A DNA stretch of 64,000 nucleotides from Betaproteobacteria bacterium HGW-Betaproteobacteria-9 (GTDB lineage: Bacteria; Pseudomonadota; Gammaproteobacteria; Burkholderiales; Burkholderiaceae_C), in assembly GCA_002842215.1 (NCBI GenBank), contig PHCC01000013.1, positions 123,009 to 187,008 on the forward strand. The letters run 5' to 3'. Numbering within the stretch: position 1 is the stretch's first letter; each line of letters begins with the position of its first letter. The notes beneath the pieces are model-generated. The model did not search any database. It worked only from the letters and a program-made list of their open reading frames with translations, and had not been told where the DNA came from. Position numbers and translations under genes: made by a program. Shown here piece after piece: positions 51,600 through 60,529 of this stretch.

Positions 51600-52379
51600 A
51601 TGAAATTTTCCCTGTCGGCCCTGACCGCGGCCGTCCTTCTTGCAGCCGCTCCCTGGGCCGCTGCGCAAAACGTGGCCATCGTCAACGGCAAAGCCGTGCC
51701 GACCGCACGGGTTGAGGTGCTGGCCAAACAGGTCGCGGCATCGGGCCGCCCGGTGACCGACGAGGTGCGCGCCCAGCTGAAAGAAGAAGCCGTGCTGCGC
51801 GAGATCTTCATGCAGGAAGCGCAAAAACGCGGCGTGGCCGCGCTGCCCGAATACAAGGACCAGATGGAACTGGCCCGCCAGACCATCCTGATCCGCGCGC
51901 TGTTTGCGGACTATGAAAAGAAGAACCCGGTGACGGACGCTGAAGTCCAGGCCGAGTACGACAAGTTCACCGCCAGCAATGGTGGCAAGGAATACCGCGC
52001 CCGCCACATCCTGGTGGAGAAGGAAGACGAAGCCAAAGCGGTCATTGCGTCCATCAAGGGCGGTGCCAAATTTGAAGACATCGCCAAGAAGCAGTCGAAA
52101 GACCCGGGCTCCGGCGCCAACGGCGGCGACCTCGACTGGGCCAACGCGTCCAGCTACGTGGCCGAGTTTTCCGAGGCCATGGTCAAGCTCGAAAAAGGGC
52201 AGATGACGCAGGCGCCGGTGAAGAGCCAGTTTGGCTGGCACATCATCCGCGTGGACGATGTGCGCCAGGCCCAGTTGCCCAAGTTCGAAGAGATCAAGGA
52301 CCAAATCGCCCAGCAGATGAAACAGCAGAAAGTGGCGGCGTTCCAGGCCAGCCTGCGGGAAAAGGCCAAGGTGGAGTAA
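51600..52379 (+). CDS. Periplasmic parvulin-type peptidyl-prolyl isomerase
   Basis: 259 residues. Sec signal peptide 'LTAAVLLAAAPWAAAQ'. An N-terminal SurA/PrsA-like helical chaperone region, then a parvulin domain around residues 130-230: 'ARHILVEKEDEAKAVIASIK', 'GGDLDWANASSYV', 'VKSQFGWHIIRVDDVR'. Helps fold exported outer-membrane or periplasmic proteins. Ends with a charged helix; own terminator downstream. Confidence 0.92.
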   Translation: MKFSLSALTAAVLLAAAPWAAAQNVAIVNGKAVPTARVEVLAKQVAASGRPVTDEVRAQLKEEAVLREIFMQEAQKRGVAALPEYKDQMELARQTILIRALFADYEKKNPVTDAEVQAEYDKFTASNGGKEYRARHILVEKEDEAKAVIASIKGGAKFEDIAKKQSKDPGSGANGGDLDWANASSYVAEFSEAMVKLEKGQMTQAPVKSQFGWHIIRVDDVRQAQLPKFEEIKDQIAQQMKQQKVAAFQASLREKAKVE

Positions 52380-52402
52380 GCAGCAGACGCTGGATCTCCC
52401 AG

Positions 52403-52428
52403 GCGCGACCTCCGGGTCGCGCTTTTTT
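52403..52428 (+). terminator. Rho-independent terminator of the parvulin operon
   Basis: GCGCGACC-TCC-GGGTCGCGC followed by TTTTTTT, 23 bases past the parvulin stop. Confidence 0.9.
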
Positions 52429-52443
52429 TCGTCCAATCACCAG

Positions 52444-52506
52444 ATTTGATCAAATATTCTCGACAATTCAAAAAAGTGGCAGAATTGCGATCACTTTTGA
52501 TCAAAT
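52444..52506. promoter_or_regulatory. Pair of TTTGATCAAAT palindromes ahead of the ligase operon
   Basis: ATTTGATCAAAT (52444-52455) and TTTTGATCAAAT (52495-52506) lie 51 bases apart, centre to centre, the second ending ten bases before the start codon at 52517. Two near-identical palindromes in a 130-bp leader are the signature of operator sites, plausibly for the GntR-type regulator encoded last in the same operon. Confidence 0.6.
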
Positions 52507-52516
52507 CAGGCTGCAC

Positions 52517-53863
52517 ATGAGCGTCTCAACCGACAGCTTGCGCGAGTTTCTCGCCGAGCACCGCATCCACGAGGTGGAGTGCGTCATTCCCGACATGACA
52601 GGCATCGCGCGCGGCAAGATCCTGCCCAAGGACCTGTTCCTCAACTCCGGCCACATGCGCCTGCCCAAGAGCGTGCTGCTCAACACGGTCAACGGCCAGC
52701 AGCCCGACAACACCGCCTTCGTCGGCGACACCGACCCCGACATGGTCTGTGTGCCCGACCTCGCCACCGCGCGCATGGTGCCCTGGGCGGCCGAGCAGGT
52801 GGCGGTGATCATCCACGACTGCGAAGAGTTCGATGGCACGCCGGTGGCGCTGGCGCCGCGTTCCGTTCTGAAGCGCGTGCTGGCGCTGTACGAGGCGCAA
52901 GGCTGGCAGCCGGTGGTGGCGCCTGAGATGGAGTTTTACCTGGTGGCGCGCCACCAGAACCCGCACGAACCGCTGCAGCCGCCGCTGGGCCGCACCGGCA
53001 AGCCCGAGGCCGGTCGCCAGTCGTATTCCATCGACGCGGTGAACGACTTCGACCCCTTCTTCCTGGAGCTCTCGCGCTTCTGCGAGGTGCACCGCCTGGG
53101 CGTGGAGACGCTGATCCACGAGGCCGGCGCCGGCCAGATGGAGATCAACTTCACCCACGGCGACGCCATGGACCTGGCCGACCGGGTGTTCCTGTTCAAG
53201 CGCACGGTGCGCGAAACGGCGCTGCGCCACGGCATCTTCGCCACCTTCATGGCCAAGCCCATGGAAGCCGAGCCCGGCAGCGCGATGCACATCCACCAGA
53301 GCATCCTGGACGCTGAAACGAAGCAGAACATCTTCAGCCAGCCCGACGGCTCGGCCACGCCCGCTTTCCACCACTACATCGCCGGCCTGCAGCGCTACGT
53401 GCCGCAGATCATGCCGATGCTGGCGCCCTACGTGAACTCGTACCGCAGGCTCTCGCGCTTCATGTCGGCGCCGATCAACGTGCAGTGGGGCTACGACAAC
53501 CGCACCTGCGGCATCCGCGTGCCCGAGTCCGACGCCGCCAACCGCCGGCTGGAAAACCGCGTGCCGGGCGTGGACGTGAACCCCTACCTGGCCATGGCCG
53601 CCACGCTGGGCGCGGGCTACCTCGGCATGGTGGAAAAAAGCCTGCCCAGCGAGCCCATGAAAACCAGCGCCTGGGACATGGACTTCGAACTCCCCAGCCA
53701 CATGGAGGACTCGATCCGCCGCATGCGCGAGTGCGAGCCGGTGCGCGACGTGTTCGGTGGCGCCTTCATCGACGCCTTCCTGGCAGTGAAAGAGCTGGAA
53801 TACGCCACCTACAACCGCGTGATCAGTTCCTGGGAACGCGAACACCTGTTGTTATTGGTATAG
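52517..53863 (+). CDS. Glutamine-synthetase-family ligase (PuuA-like)
   Basis: 448 residues. GS-type active-site motifs: 'VVAPEMEFYL', 'EAGAGQMEINFTHGDAMDLA', 'MEAEPGSAMHIHQSIL' and 'NVQWGYDNRTCGIRVP'. Closest in layout to gamma-glutamylpolyamine or gamma-glutamyl-amine synthetases that start catabolism of polyamines or related amines; it lacks the adenylylation tyrosine region of true glutamine synthetase I. The aminotransferase and GntR genes downstream fit an amine degradation operon. The exact substrate cannot be read from sequence. Confidence 0.88.
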   Translation: MSVSTDSLREFLAEHRIHEVECVIPDMTGIARGKILPKDLFLNSGHMRLPKSVLLNTVNGQQPDNTAFVGDTDPDMVCVPDLATARMVPWAAEQVAVIIHDCEEFDGTPVALAPRSVLKRVLALYEAQGWQPVVAPEMEFYLVARHQNPHEPLQPPLGRTGKPEAGRQSYSIDAVNDFDPFFLELSRFCEVHRLGVETLIHEAGAGQMEINFTHGDAMDLADRVFLFKRTVRETALRHGIFATFMAKPMEAEPGSAMHIHQSILDAETKQNIFSQPDGSATPAFHHYIAGLQRYVPQIMPMLAPYVNSYRRLSRFMSAPINVQWGYDNRTCGIRVPESDAANRRLENRVPGVDVNPYLAMAATLGAGYLGMVEKSLPSEPMKTSAWDMDFELPSHMEDSIRRMRECEPVRDVFGGAFIDAFLAVKELEYATYNRVISSWEREHLLLLV

Positions 53864-53865
53864 CA

Positions 53866-53990
53866 CCCCCTGCGCCGCTGCGCGGCTTCCCCCTCTCTCG
53901 CCTGCGGCGGGAGGGTGACGCACCTGGTGGCCCGGCGAAGCCGGTTCCACGGGTGCCCTGGGCTGGAGGCACACGCTCCGGCAACTGTGT
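53866..53990. repeat. GC-rich REP-like element between ligase and aminotransferase genes
   Basis: The 150 bases between the two genes contain several palindromes: CGCCGCTGCGCGG, TCTCGCCTGCGGCGGGAG and GCCCGGCGAAGCCGG. Similar 'CCCCCTCTCTCGCC...GGGAGGGTG' units are familiar to me from comamonad genomes as dispersed extragenic repeats; copy number is not known here. The mRNA may continue through it. Confidence 0.5.
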
Positions 53991-54016
53991 TGGCATATCA
54001 AAAAAAGAGAGGCGAG

Positions 54017-55399
54017 ATGACCCAAAACCTTTCCCGCACCGGACTAGACTGGCCACGCGCCCTCGCCTTCCTGGCGCAGGAGCGTGAAAGCTATACGCAA
54101 CGCAACCCCACGTCCGCCCGGTTGGCCGCCCAGGCCAGCGAACACCTGCTGTTCGGCGTGCCACTGCACTGGATGAACGACTGGGGCACACCCTTCGCCC
54201 TGCATGTCTGCCAGGCCAGTGGCGCCCAGGTCACCGACGTGGACGGCCACCGCCTGGTGGATTTTTGCCTCGGCGACACCGGCGCCATGTTCGGCCACTC
54301 GCCCGCGCCGGTCACCGCCGCTCTGGTGAAGCAGGCCACGCGCGGCTACACCACCATGCTCGCCACGGCAGACGCCGCCGCCGTGGGCGGGTTGCTGGCC
54401 GAGCGCTTTAGCCTGCCGTTTTGGCAGTTCGCCATGAGCGCGACCGACGCCAACCGCTACATCGTGCGCTGGATCCGCGCCGCCACCGGGCGCAGGAAGC
54501 TGCTGGTGTTCAACGGCTGCTACCACGGCACCATCGAAGACGTGTTCGTCGATCTGGTCAACGGCCAACCCGTGCAACGCGACAGCCTGCTGGGCCAGGT
54601 GCACGACCTGACCGAACACACGGTGGTCGTCGAGTTCAATGATCTGCCTGCTCTCGAAGCGGCCCTCCAACAGGGTGATGTGGCCTGCGTGCTGGCCGAG
54701 CCGGTGATGACCAACATCGGTATGGTGCTGCCCGAGCCCGGCTACTGGGCCGCGGCACAGGTCCTGATCAGACAGCACGGTGCTTTGCTCGTGATGGACG
54801 AGACCCACACCATCAGCACCGGCCCCGGCGGTTACGCCCACGCCCACGGCATTCGGCCCGACGCGCTCGTGCTGGGCAAGCCGGTGGGCGGTGGCGTGCC
54901 CTGCGCGGTCTATGGCATGAGTGCCGATCTCGCCGCGCGCGCCGTGAGAGCCAAGCAGGATGCACCGCCCGGCCACAGCGGTATCGGCACCACGCTCACC
55001 GGCAACATGCTCGCCATGGCGGCCATGCGCGCCACGCTCGCCGAGGTGATGACGCCCGCGGCCTACGCGCACATGCTGTCGCTGGCCGAACGGCTGGCGG
55101 GCGGCCTGCGCAGTCTGATCGCACACCACGGCCTGCCCTGGTGCGTGACCCAGGTCGGCGCGCGCACCGAGTTCCAGTTCTGCCCGGCCCCGCCCAGGAG
55201 CGGTGGCGAAGCCGAGGGCGTGCTCGATCCCGAGCTGGAGCACCTGATCCACCTCGGCCTGCTCAACCGCGGCGTGATGATCACGCCTTTTCACAACATG
55301 ATGCTGGTCTGTCCGCAGACGACGGAAGAAGACGTGGCCCTGCTGCTGGGTGCGCTCGACGAGGTGCTGGGCGAAATATCACGTTCCGATAAAACATGA
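54017..55399 (+). CDS. Class III (PLP) aminotransferase
   Basis: 460 residues from ATG 54017 (GGCGAG upstream). Acidic PLP contact 'LLVMDETHTIS', Schiff-base lysine in 'LVLGKPVGGGVPCAVYGM' near residue 295, 'NGCYHGTIEDVF' near 170 in the large domain and 'GTTLTGNMLAMAAM'. Belongs with the glutamate-semialdehyde-aminotransferase-like branch acting on omega-amino or related groups. Together with the ligase it may take the amino group from a gamma-glutamylated amine. Its stop overlaps the next gene. Confidence 0.88.
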   Translation: MTQNLSRTGLDWPRALAFLAQERESYTQRNPTSARLAAQASEHLLFGVPLHWMNDWGTPFALHVCQASGAQVTDVDGHRLVDFCLGDTGAMFGHSPAPVTAALVKQATRGYTTMLATADAAAVGGLLAERFSLPFWQFAMSATDANRYIVRWIRAATGRRKLLVFNGCYHGTIEDVFVDLVNGQPVQRDSLLGQVHDLTEHTVVVEFNDLPALEAALQQGDVACVLAEPVMTNIGMVLPEPGYWAAAQVLIRQHGALLVMDETHTISTGPGGYAHAHGIRPDALVLGKPVGGGVPCAVYGMSADLAARAVRAKQDAPPGHSGIGTTLTGNMLAMAAMRATLAEVMTPAAYAHMLSLAERLAGGLRSLIAHHGLPWCVTQVGARTEFQFCPAPPRSGGEAEGVLDPELEHLIHLGLLNRGVMITPFHNMMLVCPQTTEEDVALLLGALDEVLGEISRSDKT

Positions 55400-55608
55400 A
55401 TCGATCACCGGAATACCAACTCATCGGCATCGTCTTTTTGCTCGTCATCTCGGCGAGTGCAGGCGCCATCGCGACGCTCGTCCTGCTGCGGGAGGGGTGG
55501 AGCCTGGGTGTTGGCGTGTTGTGCCTGATCGCGGTGCTTTCGCTTTGGGGTGCGGTTTCTTCGTCCTCCGCCGTGCGCCGGTACATCACCAACCTGTTCT
55601 CCGGCTGA
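55396..55608 (+). CDS. Tiny two-helix membrane protein, 70 aa
   Basis: ATGA overlap with the aminotransferase and TGATG overlap with the GntR gene downstream, so translation is coupled on both sides. Two membrane segments: 'IGIVFLLVISASAGAIATLV' and 'LGVGVLCLIAVLSLWGAVS', and a short basic tail. No family recognised. It may be a small accessory subunit or regulator of a transporter; an open question. Confidence 0.7.
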   Translation: MNRSPEYQLIGIVFLLVISASAGAIATLVLLREGWSLGVGVLCLIAVLSLWGAVSSSSAVRRYITNLFSG

Positions 55609-56252
55609 TGAAGACCCCTGCCCCGACCCAGCAAGACAGCACCTACGCGCGCCTGCGGCAGTGGGTGACTGTGGGCCAGTTTCTGCCGGGCGAACGGCTG
55701 AAAATCCACGCCATCGCCGAGAAGCTCGGCGTGGGCGTGATGCCGGTGCGCGCCGCGCTGCAGCGCCTGGCGGCCGAAGGCGCGCTGGTCAACGTGCCGC
55801 ACAGCGGCATGATCGTGCCCAAACTGTCGCTGGCCGAGTTCGACGACGTGCTGCAAACGCGGCTGCTGCTCGAAGGCGAGGCCGCCGAACGCGGTGCCCA
55901 CCGGATCGACGCCGCTGGCGTGGCCGAACTGCTGACACTGGAGCAGCAGATGCGCGACGCGCTCAAGGGCAACGACGCCAAGGGCTACCTGGACGCCAAC
56001 GAGCTGTTCCATCTGCGCCTGTACCAGGCGGCGGCCTCGCCCACCCTGCTCTCGCTGATCGAAACCGTCTGGCTCAAGGTCGGGCCACTGTCCAACAAAC
56101 TGTTCGAGGTGCCGGCCTCGCTGCGCGTGATCAACGAGGCGCACGGCGACGCGGTGATGGCGCTGCGCCTGAAGGACAGCGCGGGCGTGCGCCGCGCCAT
56201 CGAGAAAGACCTGTTTGTGGCGGGCCAGTTTCTGCGGCCGTTCTGCGCCTGA
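55608..56252 (+). CDS. GntR-family regulator with FCD domain
   Basis: 214 residues. N-terminal winged helix ('YARLRQWVTVGQFLPGERLK', 'VMPVRAALQRLAAEGALV'), then an FCD ligand domain ('FDDVLQTRLLLEGEAAERGA', with Asp and His positions in 'DANELFHLRL' typical of metal/ligand binding). Local repressor responding to a carboxylate or amino acid metabolite, probably controlling this operon via the TTTGATCAAAT pair. Confidence 0.88.
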   Translation: MKTPAPTQQDSTYARLRQWVTVGQFLPGERLKIHAIAEKLGVGVMPVRAALQRLAAEGALVNVPHSGMIVPKLSLAEFDDVLQTRLLLEGEAAERGAHRIDAAGVAELLTLEQQMRDALKGNDAKGYLDANELFHLRLYQAAASPTLLSLIETVWLKVGPLSNKLFEVPASLRVINEAHGDAVMALRLKDSAGVRRAIEKDLFVAGQFLRPFCA

Positions 56253-56276
56253 TGCGGCGCAACCCGGCTCAACCTC

Positions 56277-56618
56277 TCAGGCCTCGAAACGCACCTTCAG
56301 CAGCGGTGCAACCTTGCGCTGGAGCACGCTCACCAGCGCCGGATCCATGAATGCGTAGTTGTCTGGAATGTTCAGCACCACCACGCGCTTGCCGTTCAGG
56401 TGTTTCCCGAAACGCTGGGTCAGGCGCATGCGGTGAGCCTTCTCCATCACGAAGATCACGTCGGCCCATTGGATGAGTTCGGGTTCCAGCGGTGTATCGG
56501 CCTGTTCGTCTGTCCCCGCCGAGGCGCACTCCAGCTCGGGAAATGCTGAAAACACCTGCTCCGCCGTCGGGCTGCGCAGCCGGTTCTGGGAACACACGAA
56601 CAGCACCCGGGTGCTCAT
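56277..56618 (-). CDS. Low-molecular-weight-phosphatase-like small protein
   Basis: 113 residues from ATG 56618. The C(X)5R signature loop is 'VCSQNRLRSPTAEQVF', near residues 9-24; 'ADVIFVMEKAHRMRL' and 'VVVLNIPDNYAFMDP' follow, the latter carrying the aspartate. Shorter than typical LMW-PTPs (about 150) and the loop lacks the usual CxGNxCRS pattern, so activity on phosphotyrosine is not certain. Overlaps the DUF1624 gene by four bases. Confidence 0.85.
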   Translation of the reverse strand: MSTRVLFVCSQNRLRSPTAEQVFSAFPELECASAGTDEQADTPLEPELIQWADVIFVMEKAHRMRLTQRFGKHLNGKRVVVLNIPDNYAFMDPALVSVLQRKVAPLLKVRFEA

Positions 56619-57376
56619 CGGCTGGCCCACACCCAAGTACCCACCAGCCCCATCAGCACCGGCTGGTGCAGCAGGTAATAACTGAGGCTCCAGCGACCCA
56701 GCGTGACCAGCCCGCGCTTCACACCCGTGGCCGGCGCATCCACCGAGCCCAGCCAGTGCGGCCGGTGCCGCAGCGCCCACTGGCCCGCGGACACGCCCCA
56801 CCACATCACCCCCAGCCAGGGCAGCAGCGGCACATAGTCCTCGGTCACCGGCAGACGGCTGATGAACCCCAGGGCGTTCCAGCCCGGGACGTTGAGAAAA
56901 TCCAGCACCGGCATCGCTGCGATCACCGTCGGCGCGATGAACTTGGCCGCGATGGCCAGCGCGCCGGCCGGCCAGAGCCAGCCGCCCCAGCCCGCCGTGA
57001 GCCGCACCACGATCAGCATCACCGCGATGCCGTGCAACACACCAAAGTAGATGAAGCTCTTGGGGAACATCAGCGCTGAGCCGGCTGTGACCAGCAACGC
57101 CGCACCCGCAACCTGCGACCAGCGCCTCCAGAAGCGTGGCCAATTCAGGCCCTGCGACAGCGCCACTGCCTGCGACAGCCCGGCGGTGAACAGGAACCCG
57201 CTCACAATGGCGCTGCGCTGCCAGGTCCAGAACGGATCGCGGGCGAAGTTCTCTTGGATCAGGCCGAAGTGGTCGAGGTCGAAACAGAAGTGGTAGACCG
57301 TCATCCACAACATGGCCGCTGCGCGCAGCAGGTCGATGCGGTCGAGGCGTCTGGGGTGAATGGGCGGAAATGCCAT
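56615..57376 (-). CDS. DUF1624 / heparan-alpha-glucosaminide-acetyltransferase-like membrane protein
   Basis: 253 residues from ATG 57376. 'RIDLLRAAAMLWMTVYHFCF' at the start and six or more membrane segments ('FIYFGVLHGIAVMLIVVRL', 'YVPLLPWLGVMWWGVSAG', 'SLSYYLLHQPVLMGLVG'). The family is a bacterial outgroup of eukaryotic HGSNAT and transfers or channels acyl groups across the membrane; substrate unknown. Follows the alpha/beta hydrolase gene by 11 bases. Confidence 0.85.
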   Translation of the reverse strand: MAFPPIHPRRLDRIDLLRAAAMLWMTVYHFCFDLDHFGLIQENFARDPFWTWQRSAIVSGFLFTAGLSQAVALSQGLNWPRFWRRWSQVAGAALLVTAGSALMFPKSFIYFGVLHGIAVMLIVVRLTAGWGGWLWPAGALAIAAKFIAPTVIAAMPVLDFLNVPGWNALGFISRLPVTEDYVPLLPWLGVMWWGVSAGQWALRHRPHWLGSVDAPATGVKRGLVTLGRWSLSYYLLHQPVLMGLVGTWVWASR

Positions 57377-57387
57377 GGGCAAAACGG

Positions 57388-58140
57388 TCAGACCGACTGC
57401 GCCTGAACACGCAGGAGCAAGGTCGCCAGCGCCGCCGGCTCGCTCACCATGGGATCGTGCCCGGTCGCCATCTCGAACACTTGCCAGCCCGGCTCGGTGC
57501 GCACGCGACGGCGGAACTCGGCAATGGTCGGCAATGCGGGGGATGTGCAATCGATAAAGGTCCTCGGCAATGCCGCCACTTGCGAGGGATCGAAGTCCAG
57601 CACATGCAAGTACACGGCCAGCGGCTGTGGCTTCTGGCGGCGATTGACCCAATCGCGGTCTTCGCCAGTCAGGCCAAACACGCTGGCGTCGGGCGGCGGG
57701 AAGCTCACACCAGCGCTCGGCACCGCCGCGTCGATGCGCGCCTGCCGCGTTTCGGGCGTGTGCTGGCTGCTCCAGCTCTCGCCGGTGTGTGGGGTCACGG
57801 CATCCAGATACACCAGATGCACGAGCAGTCCGGGGCGCTCGCGCTGCAAGCGGTGGGCCACGCCGGTGATGACGATGCCGCCGTAGCTGTGGCCCACGAG
57901 CACCACGCGCTGAAGCTCCTCAGCCTCGATCAGGCCGATCACATCCTGGATGTGGGTGTTGAGGTCGATGTTCGGCCCCATGAGGTGGGCTCGTTCGCCC
58001 ACGCCGGTGAGCGTGACCGCGTGGGCTTCGGCGCCCGCCGCACGCAGCAACGGCAGGAGGCGGCGCCAGCACCAGGCGCCGTGCCAGGCGCCGTGCACCA
58101 GCACGAAAGCGGTGCTTGCGGAGGAAGCGGGTGCATTCAT
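57388..58140 (-). CDS. Alpha/beta-fold hydrolase (salicylate-esterase-like)
   Basis: 250 residues from ATG 58140. 'FVLVHGAWHGAWCWRRL' near the N-terminus is the oxyanion region and 'VVLVGHSYGGIVITG' the nucleophile elbow near residue 90; a C-terminal histidine lies in 'ATGHDPMVSEP'. Resembles methyl-ester-type plant/bacterial esterases (MES-like). Substrate not predictable. First gene of a three-gene minus operon. Confidence 0.88.
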   Translation of the reverse strand: MNAPASSASTAFVLVHGAWHGAWCWRRLLPLLRAAGAEAHAVTLTGVGERAHLMGPNIDLNTHIQDVIGLIEAEELQRVVLVGHSYGGIVITGVAHRLQRERPGLLVHLVYLDAVTPHTGESWSSQHTPETRQARIDAAVPSAGVSFPPPDASVFGLTGEDRDWVNRRQKPQPLAVYLHVLDFDPSQVAALPRTFIDCTSPALPTIAEFRRRVRTEPGWQVFEMATGHDPMVSEPAALATLLLRVQAQSV

Positions 58141-58210
58141 GGTCGTTCTCCAGGACAATACCGGGTTCGGTTTTCGCCCGATTCTGCACCGCATTTTTTG
58201 TCGCTTCCCC

Positions 58211-60184
58211 ATGCTGCCCCACCAACTCGAACTGCTTTCCCCCGCCCGCGACGCCGACATCGGCATCGAGGCGGTGAACCACGGGGCCGACGCGGTCTAC
58301 ATCGGCGGGCCGTCGTTCGGCGCGCGCACCAGCGCCGACAACTCGGTGAAAGAGATCACCCGGCTGGCGAAACACGCGCACCGTTTCGGCAGCCGCATCT
58401 TCACGACGATGAACACCATCCTGCGCGACGACGAGCTGGAGCCCGCGCGCAAGCTGGCCTGGCAGCTCTACGACGCGGGCGTGGACGCGCTGATCATCCA
58501 GGACATGGGCCTGCTGGAAATCGACCTGCCACCGATCCAGCTGCACGCGAGCACCCAGACCGACATCCGCACGCCCGAGAAAGCACGTTTCCTGCAGGAC
58601 GTGGGCCTCTCTCAGATCGTGCTGGCGCGTGAACTCACGCTGCAGCAGATCGCCGATATCCGCGCCGCCACCGACCCGGAGCGTTGCACGCTGGAGTTCT
58701 TCATCCACGGCGCGCTCTGCGTGGCCTACAGCGGCCAGTGCTTCATCAGCCACGCCCACACCGGGCGCAGCGCCAACCGCGGTGACTGCTCCCAGGCCTG
58801 CCGCCTGCCGTATGAAGTGAAGGACAGCCAGGGCCGCATCGTCGCGCACGACAAACACGTGCTCTCGATGAAGGACAACAACCAGAGCGAGAACCTGCGC
58901 GCCCTGATCGATGCCGGTGCGCGCAGCTTCAAGATCGAAGGCCGCTACAAAGACATGGCCTATGTGAAGAACATCACCGCGCACTACCGCGTGCTGTTCG
59001 ACCAGATTCTGGAAGAACGCCCCGAGCTGGCCCGCGCCTCCAGCGGTGAATGCACCTTTCACTTCCAGCCCGACCCGGACCAGAACTTCAACCGCGAGTT
59101 CACCGACTATTTCGTGCAGGGCCGCCAGCAAGACATCGGCGCCTTCGACACGCCCAAGAACCCCGGGCGTCCGATCGGCTATGTGACCCAGGTTGGCCCG
59201 AACTTCGTGGAACTCGAAACCGACGACCCGGCCACCGTGATCCACAACGGCGACGGCCTGTGTTACCTCGATTTGCAGAAAGAACTGACCGGCCTGCAGA
59301 TCAATCGGGCGGAGTCGACTGGCAAACCGGGCCTCTGGCGCGTGTTCCCCAAAGACGCCATGGACAGCTTCAAGGACCTGCGCAAGGGTGTGCAGGTCAA
59401 CCGCAACCGCGACATGGACTGGGTGCGCGGGCTGGAGAAGAAGTCGGCCGAACGGCGCATATGCGCCTGGCTGAAGCTGGACCAAACACCCGAAGGCCTG
59501 AGCCTTACTGCCACGGACGAAGACGGCCACAGCGCCACCGCCACCCTGCCCTGCAAGCTGGAACCCGCCAACGACCCGGCCCAGGCAGACGCGAAGTTGC
59601 GCGACAACCTGGCCCGCCTGGGTGAGACCATCTTCCAGCCGATCGACGTGGCGCTCAACTTGTCAGGCCCGCGCTTCGTGCCCACGTCGCTGCTCAACCC
59701 GCTGCGCCGCGAAGCCATTGAAGCCCTGGAAGCCGCGCGCGCCGCCGCCTGGACCCGCCTGCCCCGCGCGAAGCCGGTGGATCCGCCCGTGGCCTACCCG
59801 GAAGACACGCTCACCTACCTCGCCAACGTGTTCAACCACAAGGCGCACGACTTTTATGCGAAACACGGCGTGAAAGTGATCGCTGCCGCCTACGAAAGCC
59901 ACGAAGAAGCCGGCGAAGTGAGCCTGATGATCACCAAGCACTGCGTGCGCTTCTCGCTCAGCCTTTGCCCCAAGCAGGCGAAGGGCGTGACCGGCGTGCA
60001 AGGAACAGTGAAGGCCGAGCCCATGCAGCTCATCAACGGCAATCAAAAGCTCACGCTACGCTTCGACTGCAAACCCTGCGAGATGCACGTGGTCGGCAAG
60101 ATGCGGCCCTCGGTGCTGAAGGCCGGGCAGACCAGCCCGCTGAAGTTCTACCGGACGCGACCGGGCTCGACCATCCCGCTTTGA
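58211..60184 (+). CDS. rlhA: U32-family protein, RlhA-like (23S rRNA hydroxylation)
   Basis: 657 residues from ATG 58211, the size of E. coli RlhA (about 650). U32 peptidase domain: 'ELLSPARDADIGIEAVNHGA' and 'ADAVYIGGPSFGAR' at the start, 'LEFFIHGALCVAYSGQCF', 'NRGDCSQACRLPY' with the iron-sulfur-type cysteines, then the extra DUF3656-like region and a C-terminal 'FDCKPCEMHVVG'. In E. coli RlhA hydroxylates C2501 of 23S rRNA. Divergent from the hydrolase gene with 70 bases between. Confidence 0.9.
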   Translation: MLPHQLELLSPARDADIGIEAVNHGADAVYIGGPSFGARTSADNSVKEITRLAKHAHRFGSRIFTTMNTILRDDELEPARKLAWQLYDAGVDALIIQDMGLLEIDLPPIQLHASTQTDIRTPEKARFLQDVGLSQIVLARELTLQQIADIRAATDPERCTLEFFIHGALCVAYSGQCFISHAHTGRSANRGDCSQACRLPYEVKDSQGRIVAHDKHVLSMKDNNQSENLRALIDAGARSFKIEGRYKDMAYVKNITAHYRVLFDQILEERPELARASSGECTFHFQPDPDQNFNREFTDYFVQGRQQDIGAFDTPKNPGRPIGYVTQVGPNFVELETDDPATVIHNGDGLCYLDLQKELTGLQINRAESTGKPGLWRVFPKDAMDSFKDLRKGVQVNRNRDMDWVRGLEKKSAERRICAWLKLDQTPEGLSLTATDEDGHSATATLPCKLEPANDPAQADAKLRDNLARLGETIFQPIDVALNLSGPRFVPTSLLNPLRREAIEALEAARAAAWTRLPRAKPVDPPVAYPEDTLTYLANVFNHKAHDFYAKHGVKVIAAAYESHEEAGEVSLMITKHCVRFSLSLCPKQAKGVTGVQGTVKAEPMQLINGNQKLTLRFDCKPCEMHVVGKMRPSVLKAGQTSPLKFYRTRPGSTIPL

Positions 60185-60529
60185 GCGCTTCCCTTGACTG
60201 GCTGCGTCCAGCGCGAGCGTGTCTGGGCATCCGGTCGTTACCTGCGAAAACCAAGGGTTTCTGCTAGCTGGCGGATGGGTGATGTGCAGTATATTGCCTG
60301 TCAACGCTCGACGAATGGACGCGGTGTTTCGGCACTTTAATTCCAGTTTTCTGGCATGTCTTCCTTCCAGACGGGGGTTCCTACCCACCTGCCAGCGCTG
60401 GAAGTCGGTCGCCTCAGACTTCAGGATTAAATAGTTTAGACATCAAGTACGGGTAATTCACTATCCACACGGCCGCAGCACCCGCATACATTGAGCCGGT
60501 CCATACACACCACCAACAGGAGACCAACC
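60185..60529. other. Intergenic region upstream of the Liv operon
   Basis: 345 bases without a convincing gene; one 71-residue frame at 60219 has no ribosome binding site and cysteine/arginine-rich content unlike real small proteins. The A/T-rich stretch 60415-60460 (TTAAATAGTTTAGACATCAAG) probably holds the promoter of the ABC operon. Confidence 0.4.

Noticed and set aside
60219..60434. 71-codon frame upstream of livK
   Set aside because: No ribosome binding site, arginine/cysteine-rich content, no coupling with a neighbour.
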